Below are positions 28,751-37,073 of a stretch of DNA of 64,000 nt, in pieces. A model generated the notes under the pieces. The model worked only from the letters and a program-made list of their open reading frames with translations, made no database searches and was not told the origin of the DNA. The DNA lies in contig CALSTS010000001.1 in NCBI GenBank assembly GCA_943789335.1, positions 434,001 to 498,000 of the forward strand, given 5' to 3'. The DNA is from an uncultured Pseudomonadales bacterium. Its GTDB lineage: Bacteria; Pseudomonadota; Gammaproteobacteria; Pseudomonadales; Pseudohongiellaceae. The position numbers and the translations under genes were made by a program. Positions within the stretch are counted from its first letter, which is position 1. The number at the start of each line of letters is the position of its first letter.

Positions 28751-29392
28751 TTACATAGAACTGCGTTCCATCTCTACCAGGAAATCGACAACTTCAAGCA
28801 TGTCAGTCTGAGTTGGCACCGCCTGGTTAGTCACAATACGGTATTTACCATTAACAATTAAATTTGGTGTGCTGCGTACGCCATAATCGCGCATATTGGT
28901 ATTGGCGCGATTAACCGCAGAAGTCACAGTGAACGAATTCCATGCTGCATCAAACTCATCACCAGAAACACCTTTGCTACCGAAATAGTCTTTGGCAGCA
29001 GCTTCAGATTGTAAATAGTTTGCACGTAACAGAATCTCATCAAATATATCACTGTGAGTTTCTTCAAATACACCGAGTTCTACAGCAGTGTAATAAAGTT
29101 GAGCATGAGTCTGCATCATGGCATTCCACATCCCTGGGCTGCGGACAAAAACTACATCTGCAGGAATATTAGCTTCCCAGTTTTCAATTAAAGGCTCAAA
29201 TGAATAACAATGAGTGCAGCCGTACCAAAAAATTTCAACCACCTCTACTTTGTTTGGATCAACAGTACGAACTGGTGTATCCAGCTCAACATAATGAGTG
29301 CCTTCAATATAACGAGCAGGTTGTGCAAAAACAGAAGCGCTCATTACTACAAACGCAAATGCTAACAAGATAGGTTTAAGTATTACTTTCAT
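28751..29392 (-). CDS. dsbA: Thiol:disulfide interchange protein DsbA
   Basis: 213 residues with a signal peptide (to about Ala23). The active site is C59-T-H-C62 in FWYGCTHCYSFEP, where most gammaproteobacterial DsbA proteins have CPHC; the cis-proline loop is RSTPNLIVNG. It oxidises cysteines of exported proteins. Downstream of the cytochrome c4 gene, as in Pseudomonas, but with its own terminator. The dipeptide between the cysteines sets redox potential in this family, so CTHC could make it a somewhat different oxidant. Confidence 0.93.
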   Translation of the reverse strand: MKVILKPILLAFAFVVMSASVFAQPARYIEGTHYVELDTPVRTVDPNKVEVVEIFWYGCTHCYSFEPLIENWEANIPADVVFVRSPGMWNAMMQTHAQLYYTAVELGVFEETHSDIFDEILLRANYLQSEAAAKDYFGSKGVSGDEFDAAWNSFTVTSAVNRANTNMRDYGVRSTPNLIVNGKYRIVTNQAVPTQTDMLEVVDFLVEMERSSM

Positions 29393-29511
29393 TACGATCT
29401 CCAGACAAACTTGAATTCGATAATTTATATTTAAAAAGTTAAGGCTACTGACTAAATGATTACAAAATCAATACTTCTTAAATTAGCCTCATATCTAGTA
29501 GCTAAAGATAC

Positions 29512-29540
29512 AAAAAAGGGCGTCAATTGACACCCTTTTT
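29512..29540 (-). terminator. Rho-independent terminator after cytochrome c4
   Basis: AAAAAGGGTGTCAA paired with TTGACGCCCTTTTTT on the minus strand, ending in a T-run. A second small hairpin (CAGCCAG / CTGGCTG) lies just before it at 29546-29565. Confidence 0.85.
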
Positions 29541-29594
29541 ATACCAGCCAGCTTTATCCTGGCTGAATAATTCATTTTATTTCCTTATTCGGCT

Positions 29595-30212
29595 CTAATC
29601 CGCTCTCAGTCCTGAAACATACGATGCCAGTGCTTTAATTTCCACATCATTCAGTCTGGCAACATTATCCCGCATGACTGCTGCAAGATCATTATTTCTA
29701 CTGCCGTCGCGGAACGCCCGTAACTGTGATTCAGTATAAGCAGGATCTTGCCCGCGTAAGGCCGGATAACCCGCACCGTTATTACCTCCACCTGTTGGTG
29801 AATGGCAGGCAGAACAGGCAGCAACGCCTATATCAGCATTGCCTGCACGATAAATGGTTTGGCCAAGCTCTACTGCAGATTCTTCAGCAGCTCCAAGTGG
29901 TTCCTCTAGTGACGCATAATGCGCAGCTATATCAGCTAAATCCTGATCTGAAAGATTATTCAGTTGACCTGCCATAAGTGCAATGGCTCTAGCGCCACTT
30001 TTAATATCTTGTAATTGTTTAAATAGATAAGTTTGATTTTGACCGCCCAGTTTGGCGGCGCCAGGAACGACTACGTCATTACCCCCGGCTCCATGACACG
30101 CACCACAAACTATAACCTTAGTACTGCCCGCGGCGGCATCCCCAGCTTGTTGAGCTTGCGCTGTGGAGCAAAGAGCTAAAGTGAAGATTGCAGTAAGAAA
30201 AATTCTGTTCAT
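29595..30212 (-). CDS. Diheme cytochrome c4
   Basis: 205 residues with a signal peptide ending near AQA (residue 20) and two heme sites, CGACH at 36-40 and CSACH at 133-137, one per cytochrome c domain, each followed by its methionine region (ALMAGQLNNLSDQD and AAVMRDNVARLNDVE). Cytochrome c4 passes electrons from the bc1 complex to terminal oxidases in the periplasm. It is divergent from engB across a 415 bp gap, an arrangement shared with Pseudomonas. Confidence 0.93.
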   Translation of the reverse strand: MNRIFLTAIFTLALCSTAQAQQAGDAAAGSTKVIVCGACHGAGGNDVVVPGAAKLGGQNQTYLFKQLQDIKSGARAIALMAGQLNNLSDQDLADIAAHYASLEEPLGAAEESAVELGQTIYRAGNADIGVAACSACHSPTGGGNNGAGYPALRGQDPAYTESQLRAFRDGSRNNDLAAVMRDNVARLNDVEIKALASYVSGLRAD

Positions 30213-30336
30213 TCGTTATTTCCACCAAATAAATGCTAAGTTAAGTAGGGCTTAAACCTTGAGGGTATGCCCTGTTGCAATCCTAATCACAACCTAAGTA
30301 CGAGCTAATGTGAGTGTAGAGGATATGCTATACTTT

Positions 30337-30365
30337 ACCCCTGCTAAAAAAGCGGGGGCATTATA
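30337..30365 (-). promoter_or_regulatory. Candidate cytochrome c4 promoter with 5' stem-loop
   Basis: On the minus strand a consensus TATAAT (30360-30365) is followed by GCCCCCGCTTTTTTAGCAGG, so a transcript from it would begin with a stable hairpin (CCCCGCT / AGCAGGGG). The leader to the c4 start would be about 140 nt. The rest of the 30213-30627 gap shows only short imperfect repeats (CTATTACACTTT twice near 30470-30505; CTTCCCAGCAAA-like twice near 30512 and 30584). Confidence 0.4.
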
Positions 30366-30627
30366 CCCTATCCGAACCTGATGACAAAGATACCTAATAC
30401 AGAGATCTGATTTTGAATAAAATAACTCTGGCAGGTAGTTTTAAATGGAAATTAATTTATTAAACTTTTATTACACTTTCTACTAGGCTTTCTATTACAC
30501 TTTTGCCAAGCTCCCAGCAAAAGCAAACTTTTAACTAATGCTTTTAGCCGTTTTAACAAGCGTTCTAAACAGAATCTTAAAGTAGCTTCCCAGCAAATGG
30601 TATTTAATCATTTTCATAGAGTTCACC

Positions 30628-31236
30628 ATGTCTAAAACAGGACTTGATTATCGTAATGCTCAGTTTTTGATTAGCGCCGGTACTCTGTCACAGTGTCCAG
30701 AGGATAATGCTTTGGAGGTGGCTTTCATTGGTCGCTCTAATGCAGGAAAATCCAGCGCCATAAATGTTTTAACCGAACAGCCCAAGCTGGCGCGTACTAG
30801 TAAAACCCCCGGCCGCACTCAACTATTGAACTATTTTAAAGTTGCTGAAGAGCGTTATCTTGTTGATTTGCCAGGCTTTGGCTATGCCAAAGTTCCACCA
30901 AAATTAAAGCAGAAATGGCAAAAGGAACTAACTCGTTATCTGGAAGAACGGCAATCTTTGCAGGGCGTCATTTTGCTTGTGGATATCAGACATCATTTTA
31001 AAGACAGTGACATGATGATTATTGATTGGGCTTCGCGGGCAGAAATGCCGCTGCATATATTGTTAACTAAAGCCGATAAGTTAAAGCATGGCGCAGCAAA
31101 AGCAGCCTTGTTATCTGCTCAAAAAGAATTAAGTCCGTTTGGAGAACGTATCAGCTTGCAGCTGTTCTCTGCACTAAAAGCGAGTGGCGTTGATGCTCTG
31201 CGCAAACAGCTAAATTTATGGTTAAACTCTGAGTAA
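30628..31236 (+). CDS. engB: Ribosome biogenesis GTPase EngB (YihA/YsxC)
   Basis: 202 residues. The GTPase motifs are G1 GRSNAGKSSAIN, G3 in YLVDLPGFGYAKVP and G4 LLTKADK. It acts in assembly of the large ribosomal subunit. It converges on polA with a gap of 222 bp that holds a candidate small RNA, the same layout as polA-spf-yihA in E. coli. Confidence 0.96.
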   Translation: MSKTGLDYRNAQFLISAGTLSQCPEDNALEVAFIGRSNAGKSSAINVLTEQPKLARTSKTPGRTQLLNYFKVAEERYLVDLPGFGYAKVPPKLKQKWQKELTRYLEERQSLQGVILLVDIRHHFKDSDMMIIDWASRAEMPLHILLTKADKLKHGAAKAALLSAQKELSPFGERISLQLFSALKASGVDALRKQLNLWLNSE

Positions 31237-31241
31237 GCCAG

Positions 31242-31357
31242 AAAGAATTGGGCCCTAACCACAGGAGAAAGCAGTTAGGGCCCTGTCTCCTATAAACAAA
31301 GGAGGATTTAGGTCGTTCTAGCAGGCTGGGAAATCGGGGAGAAAACCACCCTACTAT
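31242..31357 (-). ncRNA. Candidate Hfq-type small RNA in the polA-engB gap (Spot 42/ErsA position)
   Basis: A transcript of about 115 nt on the minus strand is predicted. It would start after the sigma-E-like promoter at 31363-31390 and end in a hairpin with perfect 10 bp arms (GGGCCCTAAC at 31274-31283 read in reverse, GTTAGGGCCC) followed by AATTCTTTC. The body has unpaired pyrimidine-rich stretches (TTTTCTCCCC, ATTTCCC) and TCCTCCTTTG, complementary to a strong Shine-Dalgarno sequence, part of which can fold with AGGAG. E. coli has Spot 42 here and P. aeruginosa the sigma-22-dependent ErsA. Homology to either by sequence is not established; position, promoter and shape are what is seen. 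Confidence 0.6.
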
Positions 31358-31362
31358 TTAAG

Positions 31363-31390
31363 TGTGACTGATCTTGCTAAAAATAGTTCC
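31363..31390 (-). promoter_or_regulatory. Sigma-E (RpoE/AlgU)-type promoter
   Basis: On the minus strand GGAACTA (31384-31390), exactly 15 bp, then GTCACA (31363-31368), compared with the E. coli sigma-E consensus GGAACTT-N15-GTCTAA. It points away from polA into the small-RNA candidate. Confidence 0.6.
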
Positions 31391-31458
31391 AAATATTTCA
31401 CATATATTCATTTTTTTTTAAAATTATAACTGCCCGTGCAATGACACAGAGAAAAATA

Positions 31459-34224
31459 TTAATGCGCTTCATCCCAATTAGCGCCTGAACCGATATCTAC
31501 AATTAAAGGCACTTCTAGAGCTGCCGCTGAAGCCATCCTGAATGCAACTCCCTCAGACAATAAGTTTAAGTCTGATTCGCTGACTTCAAATACCAACTCA
31601 TCGTGTACCTGTAGTAATAGCCGGGCATCCAAACCTGCAATATCTAACCAATGCTGAATATCAACCATAGCGCGTTTTATAATGTCAGCAGCCGTTCCTT
31701 GCATCGGTGCATTAATCGCCGTGCGTTCAGCTGCTTTGCGCAACATCCCATTGCTCGCATTGATATCGGGCAAATACAATCTGCGCCCAAATAAGGTTTC
31801 TACATAACCCTGCTCATTTGCCACTTGTCTGGTATTTTCCATGTAATCCCGCACGCCGGGATAACGATGAAAATAGCGCTCAACATATTCTTGCGCCTCA
31901 TGACGGCCGATGCCTAGTTGTTTAGCCAAGCCAAAGGCAGACATGCCATAAATCAAACCAAAGTTAATTGCTTTAGCACTACGTCGTTGATCCTTAGTCA
32001 CCTGATCAAGTTCTGCACCAAAAATTTCAGCGGCTGTTGCCTGGTGAACGTCCAAACCTTGCTGGAAGGCAAGGAGCAAACCTTCATCAGCGGATAAATG
32101 TGCCATGATGCGCAGCTCAACTTGAGAATAATCAGCGGCCATCAACACCTTGCCTTCATCGGCAATGAACGCTTTACGGATACGCCGCCCTTCTTCTGTG
32201 CGTATAGGAATATTTTGTAGATTCGGGTCGGTAGAGGATAAACGTCCTGTAGCCGCTACAGCTTGCTGAAAAGTGCTGTGGATACGCCCAGTATGCGGAT
32301 TAACGTCTTGCGGTAATTTATCGGTATACGTGCTTTTTAACTTGCTCAAGGTACGGTATTCCAATAACAATTTTGGCAAGGGGTATTCCAACGCCAATTC
32401 CTGTAATACGGGTTCCGCTGTTGATGGCTGCCCCCCTTTTGTCTTGCTAATTACAGGGTAATTAAGCTTTGCATAAAAGATTTTCTGTAATTGCGCAGGC
32501 GACCCCAAATTAAATTCTTCACCCGCCAGACTGTATGCTTCTTGCTCAAGCTCATTTAATCGTTGCGCAATTTCCTCGCTTTGCTGCGCTAAGCTAAAGA
32601 GGTCGACACGAATACCCTGTCGCTCCATTAAATAGAGAGCACCTAATAGGTCTATCTCCATATGCTGATAGATGTCAGCAAGCTCACCAATTTGTTTAAG
32701 CCTTACATCTAAACCTTGATGTAGCCGAAAAATAAAATCAGCATTTTGAGCAGAAAAAATAGCTGACTGCTCAATATCTACTTCAGCATAGGTCAGCTTG
32801 TTGCGGCCTTTGCCAAGCAGCTCTTCAAGTAAATGCTTATCTTCTTTTAAATAGGTCGATGCAAGCTTATCGAGAGTATGTTTATGTGCCACAGAGTTTA
32901 GTACGTAAGATTGCAGCATGGTGTCATAACGACAGCCTGCTAACTTAATCCCAACGTTTGCCAGCACATGGCTCATATTTTTTAAATCATGCCCAACTTT
33001 AAAGATGCTTTTATCCTCAAACACCGGCTGTAGCGCAGTTAACACTTTATTTGCTTCCAGCTGCTCTGGCGCCCCTTCATATATATGAGCCAGAGGAATA
33101 TAGCTGGCCTGCCCAGATTTAAGAGACAAAGATAAGCCAATTATTTGCGCCAACATGAATTGGGCGCCATCAGTTTCAAGGGCAATGGCAAGTCGATCAG
33201 CTTTTTTAATGTCACTTAAAAATGCATCTAGCTGGTCAAGATTTAGAATTATTTCATACTTAATTTCCTCAGGCGCCAGAAACACTTCTGCTTCATTAAG
33301 GTCTGAATTTTCGTTATCTGAAACCGGGCCGCCTTCTATTTGAAGTGCTTCTGCTTTAACCCCTTTCGATTCTAACTCCTTAACCCAAGTACGAAATTCC
33401 AGCGTGAGGTACCAACTTAGCAATGCTTCTTGATCAACAGCCGTATGCTCAAGTTCATTGGGTCCAACAGCAAGTTCAACATCTAGTTTGATCGTTGCCA
33501 GTTCACATGACATCCGCAACTGATCAATATGTGCTCTTAAATTTTCGCCCACTTTGCCTTTAATCTCTTCGGCATGCTCTATTAAGGCTTCTGCCGTTTC
33601 ATATTCTTCCAGCCACTTTACAGCCGTTTTTGGCCCAACACCTGGGACGCCTGGAATATTGTCAGACTTGTCACCCATCAGCCCTAAATAATCGACAATC
33701 TGCTCCGGCGCTAATCCAAATTTTGTTTTTACTCCTTCTACATCCAATACTTCCTTGCTCATGGTATTTAAAAGAGTGATATGTTCGTTAACGAGTTGCG
33801 CGAGGTCTTTATCACCAGTAGAAATCAATGTATCTCGTTTTAGTTCTGTTGCCTGTCGGGCCAGTGTGCCAATTACATCATCAGCTTCCACTCCCGGCTC
33901 AACTATTAATGGCAGGCCCATTGCCTTGATAATTTCGTGAATAGGTTCTATTTGAGAGCGCAAATCATCAGGCATAGGAGGACGATGAGCTTTATATTCT
34001 TTATAAATATCACTACGGAAGGTCTTGCCCTTGGCATCAAAAACCACCGCTATCGGAGAATCCGGATACTCCTTAATTAAACTGCGCACCATGTTAATGA
34101 CGCCTTTAATTGCGCCTGTTGCTTGACCGCGAGTGGTCGTTAATGGGGGCAATGCATGATAGGCGCGAAATAAATAAGAAGAACCATCAATCAAAATCAG
34201 TGGCTTATCTGGAAGTGAGTTCAT
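31459..34224 (-). CDS. polA: DNA polymerase I with degenerate proofreading site
   Basis: About 921 residues from ATG 34224 (AGAGG upstream; a GTG four codons earlier is less likely). Order: 5' nuclease domain (1-290, with STGDKDLAQLV and GDKSDNIPGVPGVGPKTA intact), 3'-5' exonuclease domain (about 315-510), polymerase domain with motif A ADYSQVELRIMAH, motif B RRSAKAINFGLIYG and motif C LLQVHDELVFEV. In the exonuclease domain E. coli Asp355 aligns with Ala348 (IALETD), Asp424 with Met417 (GHDLKNM), Tyr497 with Phe490 and Asp501 with Asn494 (FSAQNAD); only Glu357 is kept. The protein should replicate and repair but not proofread, like Taq polymerase. Confidence 0.95.
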   Translation of the reverse strand: MNSLPDKPLILIDGSSYLFRAYHALPPLTTTRGQATGAIKGVINMVRSLIKEYPDSPIAVVFDAKGKTFRSDIYKEYKAHRPPMPDDLRSQIEPIHEIIKAMGLPLIVEPGVEADDVIGTLARQATELKRDTLISTGDKDLAQLVNEHITLLNTMSKEVLDVEGVKTKFGLAPEQIVDYLGLMGDKSDNIPGVPGVGPKTAVKWLEEYETAEALIEHAEEIKGKVGENLRAHIDQLRMSCELATIKLDVELAVGPNELEHTAVDQEALLSWYLTLEFRTWVKELESKGVKAEALQIEGGPVSDNENSDLNEAEVFLAPEEIKYEIILNLDQLDAFLSDIKKADRLAIALETDGAQFMLAQIIGLSLSLKSGQASYIPLAHIYEGAPEQLEANKVLTALQPVFEDKSIFKVGHDLKNMSHVLANVGIKLAGCRYDTMLQSYVLNSVAHKHTLDKLASTYLKEDKHLLEELLGKGRNKLTYAEVDIEQSAIFSAQNADFIFRLHQGLDVRLKQIGELADIYQHMEIDLLGALYLMERQGIRVDLFSLAQQSEEIAQRLNELEQEAYSLAGEEFNLGSPAQLQKIFYAKLNYPVISKTKGGQPSTAEPVLQELALEYPLPKLLLEYRTLSKLKSTYTDKLPQDVNPHTGRIHSTFQQAVAATGRLSSTDPNLQNIPIRTEEGRRIRKAFIADEGKVLMAADYSQVELRIMAHLSADEGLLLAFQQGLDVHQATAAEIFGAELDQVTKDQRRSAKAINFGLIYGMSAFGLAKQLGIGRHEAQEYVERYFHRYPGVRDYMENTRQVANEQGYVETLFGRRLYLPDINASNGMLRKAAERTAINAPMQGTAADIIKRAMVDIQHWLDIAGLDARLLLQVHDELVFEVSESDLNLLSEGVAFRMASAAALEVPLIVDIGSGANWDEAH

Positions 34225-34285
34225 TCGGCAATCCACCTCTGATTAAAGCTCTCATTAGAGTCTTCATTACTGCTTTCAATAACCC

Positions 34286-35176
34286 TCATTCTTCTATACA
34301 CCTCATTATTAATTCGCTCATATCACGCATAAAATCAGTATAGGCTATTTTAGTTAGTGGGTAAGCAGCACCTAGAACGTCGATAGTGACCATGTTCATT
34401 TCGCGTCCAGTTAACTGTCTGATTTCGTCTGCATTATTTGCTGGTTCCAGCAACAAGCAAGAAACTTCAAAGGCTGACAATATTTCTCTGATTTCCATAA
34501 TTTTTCGAATCCCCGGCTGCACTTCTTCGTTGTTGGTGAAACTCGCGACATGCTGCAAGGCAAACTGATTTTCATAGTACGTGAATGCATTGTGATAAAC
34601 CGCAAAGAAGTTATTTGAAAGATCAGAGAGTAAATTCTCAATATCATTATCGAGTAAGTCTAAAGCTACAAAGAAGTCGGCTAAGTTTTTTTCGTAAACC
34701 TCTTGGTTCAGCACATCAAGTTCAACTAATTTTGCCGTTAAGGCTTGCGCTATCACTCTGCTATTTTCAGTCGACAGCCAAATATGCGCATCATTACTAT
34801 CGGTAGTGGCTAAACCAGCCTCTACGATTAAGTCATAGGCTGTGATAACTGCCGATGAATTTCTATCAAGCAATTGGGTAAATGCTGTCTCCAAGCTTGG
34901 CCCCACCCAAAGTACGAGGTCAGCATCAGCTAATTTTTGACGTTCCGAAGGCTTCAAAGCAGGATGATGCGGATCCTGACCAGCACCGATAATCAGTGTT
35001 GGTTCTGATACCCCCTCAGTTATAGCTAGCGCTATCATCTGCAAGGGCTTAATGCTCGCGCTCACTTGAGGTTGCGCATAAACCTCACAACTGGCTAGAG
35101 TTTGTAGCATTAAAAAGAGACTAAGGGTGAAAAGTCGTAGCAAAGCGTTTCCCGAGACTGAACCTGAAAAGCCCAC
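34286..35176 (-). CDS. znuA: Zinc ABC transporter substrate-binding protein
   Basis: 296 residues from a GTG start, with a long signal peptide (hydrophobic core LFTLSLFLMLQTLAS). Cluster A-I metal-binding features are ASIKPLQMIALAI, GAGQDPHHPALKPSERQKL and DAHIWLSTENSRVIAQAL, with zinc-binding histidines in each. The His-rich loop seen in many ZnuA proteins is nearly absent (only DPHHP). It delivers zinc to the ZnuBC importer encoded divergently 77 bp away. No zur gene is adjacent, unlike in Pseudomonas, and no convincing Zur site is seen. Confidence 0.92.
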   Translation of the reverse strand: MGFSGSVSGNALLRLFTLSLFLMLQTLASCEVYAQPQVSASIKPLQMIALAITEGVSEPTLIIGAGQDPHHPALKPSERQKLADADLVLWVGPSLETAFTQLLDRNSSAVITAYDLIVEAGLATTDSNDAHIWLSTENSRVIAQALTAKLVELDVLNQEVYEKNLADFFVALDLLDNDIENLLSDLSNNFFAVYHNAFTYYENQFALQHVASFTNNEEVQPGIRKIMEIREILSAFEVSCLLLEPANNADEIRQLTGREMNMVTIDVLGAAYPLTKIAYTDFMRDMSELIMRCIEE

Positions 35177-35253
35177 TATGATATATTACCTCGCCTTGTG
35201 CGCAAACTTGATAAGCCTTGATTACGCATTACTGACTCTGGAGTTCACTCGGA

Positions 35254-36030
35254 ATGACTAGCACTTTGTTAAACGCCCAGAATATTTCTTTGGCGATTGA
35301 CGGCAAACAAATCTTGCAGAATATCACTCTGCAAATTGATGAGAACCAGATAGTTACCTTGATCGGACCTAATGGTGCTGGCAAAACCTCTTTGGTTAAA
35401 ATAGTTCTGGGCTTAAGCAAGCCTAGCGCCGGCTCTGTTAAGCTACGCAAAAATTTACGTGTGGGTTATATGCCGCAGCGTCTACATGTTGATAACAGCA
35501 TGCCCATCTCAGTACAAAAATTTTTACAACTCGCGGTACGCGCCAAACCCGAACTGATTGAACAAGTGTTAAGTGAAGTAAAAGCCTCGCAATTACTACA
35601 CTCGCAAATTCACTCTCTTTCTGGCGGCGAATTACAACGCGTCTTACTCGCTCGAGCTCTGATTCAGGAGCCAGAATTCTTAGTGCTAGATGAACCTGTT
35701 CAAGGCGTTGATATCAATGGGCAGGCTGAGCTCTATGCCTTGATTTCATCGATTCGTGATAGGCATCAGTGCGGCATCTTAATGGTTTCGCATGATCTGC
35801 ATTTAGTGATGTCAGCAACCGACGAAGTCATTTGTTTAAATCAGCATGTTTGTTGTCATGGTCATCCCGAACAAGTGAGTAATGACCCCGCCTATCTTGA
35901 GCTGTTCGGTAAAAAACAAGCAGAATCCTTGGCGGTATACGCGCACCATCATAATCATAACCACAGTTTAGATGGCGAAGTGATAGACCCTGATCACGAT
36001 CATACGCACGAAGGGCATAAGCATGGCTGA
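35254..36030 (+). CDS. znuC: Zinc ABC transporter ATP-binding protein
   Basis: 258 residues. Walker A is GPNGAGKTSL, the ABC signature is LSGGELQRVLLARAL, Walker B is FLVLDEP, followed by the H-loop in MVSHDLHLVM. The C-terminus is a histidine-rich tail (HHHNHNH, then DPDHDHTHEGHKHG) likely to bind zinc and possibly sense it. Its 3' end overlaps znuB by 8 bp. Confidence 0.95.
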   Translation: MTSTLLNAQNISLAIDGKQILQNITLQIDENQIVTLIGPNGAGKTSLVKIVLGLSKPSAGSVKLRKNLRVGYMPQRLHVDNSMPISVQKFLQLAVRAKPELIEQVLSEVKASQLLHSQIHSLSGGELQRVLLARALIQEPEFLVLDEPVQGVDINGQAELYALISSIRDRHQCGILMVSHDLHLVMSATDEVICLNQHVCCHGHPEQVSNDPAYLELFGKKQAESLAVYAHHHNHNHSLDGEVIDPDHDHTHEGHKHG

Positions 36031-36802
36031 TTTTGTTTTGCGTGCGCTGGCAGCTGGATTACTGGTTGCATTAATCACTGGCCCGCTCGGTTGTTTTATC
36101 GTGTGGCGTCGCATGGCCTACTTTGGTGACACTCTGGCTCACTCAGCCTTGCTTGGTATTTCTTTCGGCTTGCTAATGGATATCAATCTACAGTTCGCTG
36201 TTATTCTTGCTTGCCTGGCTATCGCACTTTTATTAGTGCAAATGGAAAGCCGGCATCACCTGGCTACCGATACTATTCTTGGTATTCTCGCGCATAGTTC
36301 ATTGGCTTTTGGTTTAGTTATTTTAAGCTTTACGGATGTAAATATTGATTTAATGTCTTATCTTTTTGGTGACCTGCTCACCGCAAGCAATCAGGATTTG
36401 CTCTGGATAAGTGCAGGCGTTGGCGCCGCATTAGTCGTACTCGCCTTAACCTGGAATAAATTGCTGACCATTACCTTGCATCAAGAACTTGCCCAAGTGG
36501 AAGGCTTGGCCGTAGGCAAAATACGTTTGCTGTTGATGCTATTAATTGCAACGGTTATTGCTCTTAGCATGAAAGTAGTGGGTATATTGCTGATCACCTC
36601 ATTGATGATTATTCCACCAGCCATCGCCAGATCTTATTCAAGCTCCCCTGAAAAAATGGCAATTCTTGCCAGCTTGATTGGTTGTCTTGCAGTGTGTGGT
36701 GGCCTACTCGCTTCGTTCTATCTAGATACCCCCAGCGGCCCAAGTATTGTTGTTAGCGCAGCAGTTCTCTTTATGATCAGTTCAAGCTTTAATAGAAATT
36801 AG
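36023..36802 (+). CDS. znuB: Zinc ABC transporter permease
   Basis: 259 residues with about seven to eight membrane helices, of the ABC-3 family. The conserved stretches WRRMAYFGDTLAHSALLGIS and VVGILLITSLMIIPPAIAR are present. It forms the membrane channel with ZnuC. The following 271 bp (36803-37073) has no gene I can support; it holds the leader of the next operon. Confidence 0.95.
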   Translation: MADFVLRALAAGLLVALITGPLGCFIVWRRMAYFGDTLAHSALLGISFGLLMDINLQFAVILACLAIALLLVQMESRHHLATDTILGILAHSSLAFGLVILSFTDVNIDLMSYLFGDLLTASNQDLLWISAGVGAALVVLALTWNKLLTITLHQELAQVEGLAVGKIRLLLMLLIATVIALSMKVVGILLITSLMIIPPAIARSYSSSPEKMAILASLIGCLAVCGGLLASFYLDTPSGPSIVVSAAVLFMISSSFNRN

Positions 36803-37073
36803 CACTGCTCAGCTGTAGCGAATGCGCTCAAGGGTGGATCGCTCCTTCACGCGATTTTGGTAGTCAAGAGGGGGGTAGTATTGACGAGCTCTTTAAACTC
36901 TCTTCAAAAAGGTGAAAGTTCTATACAATTCATATTTTCGCAACTAGAGTGCAACAGATATATAGGTAAGTCGACGCGCCCCTAATGGGTTTAAATCGAT
37001 CGTTTATCTGATATTCATTTGATAGGCCGAATAAAAAAGAACCATCTCTATCGGCATGTTTTGAGGTTGATTT

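Noticed and set aside
31299-31310. Strong ribosome-site-like AAAGGAGGATTT on the plus strand after engB
   Set aside because: No start codon follows at a usable distance and the same bases are explained as the complement of the small-RNA candidate.
35177-35253. Possible Zur box between znuA and znuC (GGTAATATATCATAG on the minus strand)
   Set aside because: It shares AT-rich character with Zur sites but the symmetry is poor and several consensus positions fail.
36803-37073. A small gene between znuB and the cyclodeaminase-like gene
   Set aside because: No frame of convincing length or protein-like composition was found there.
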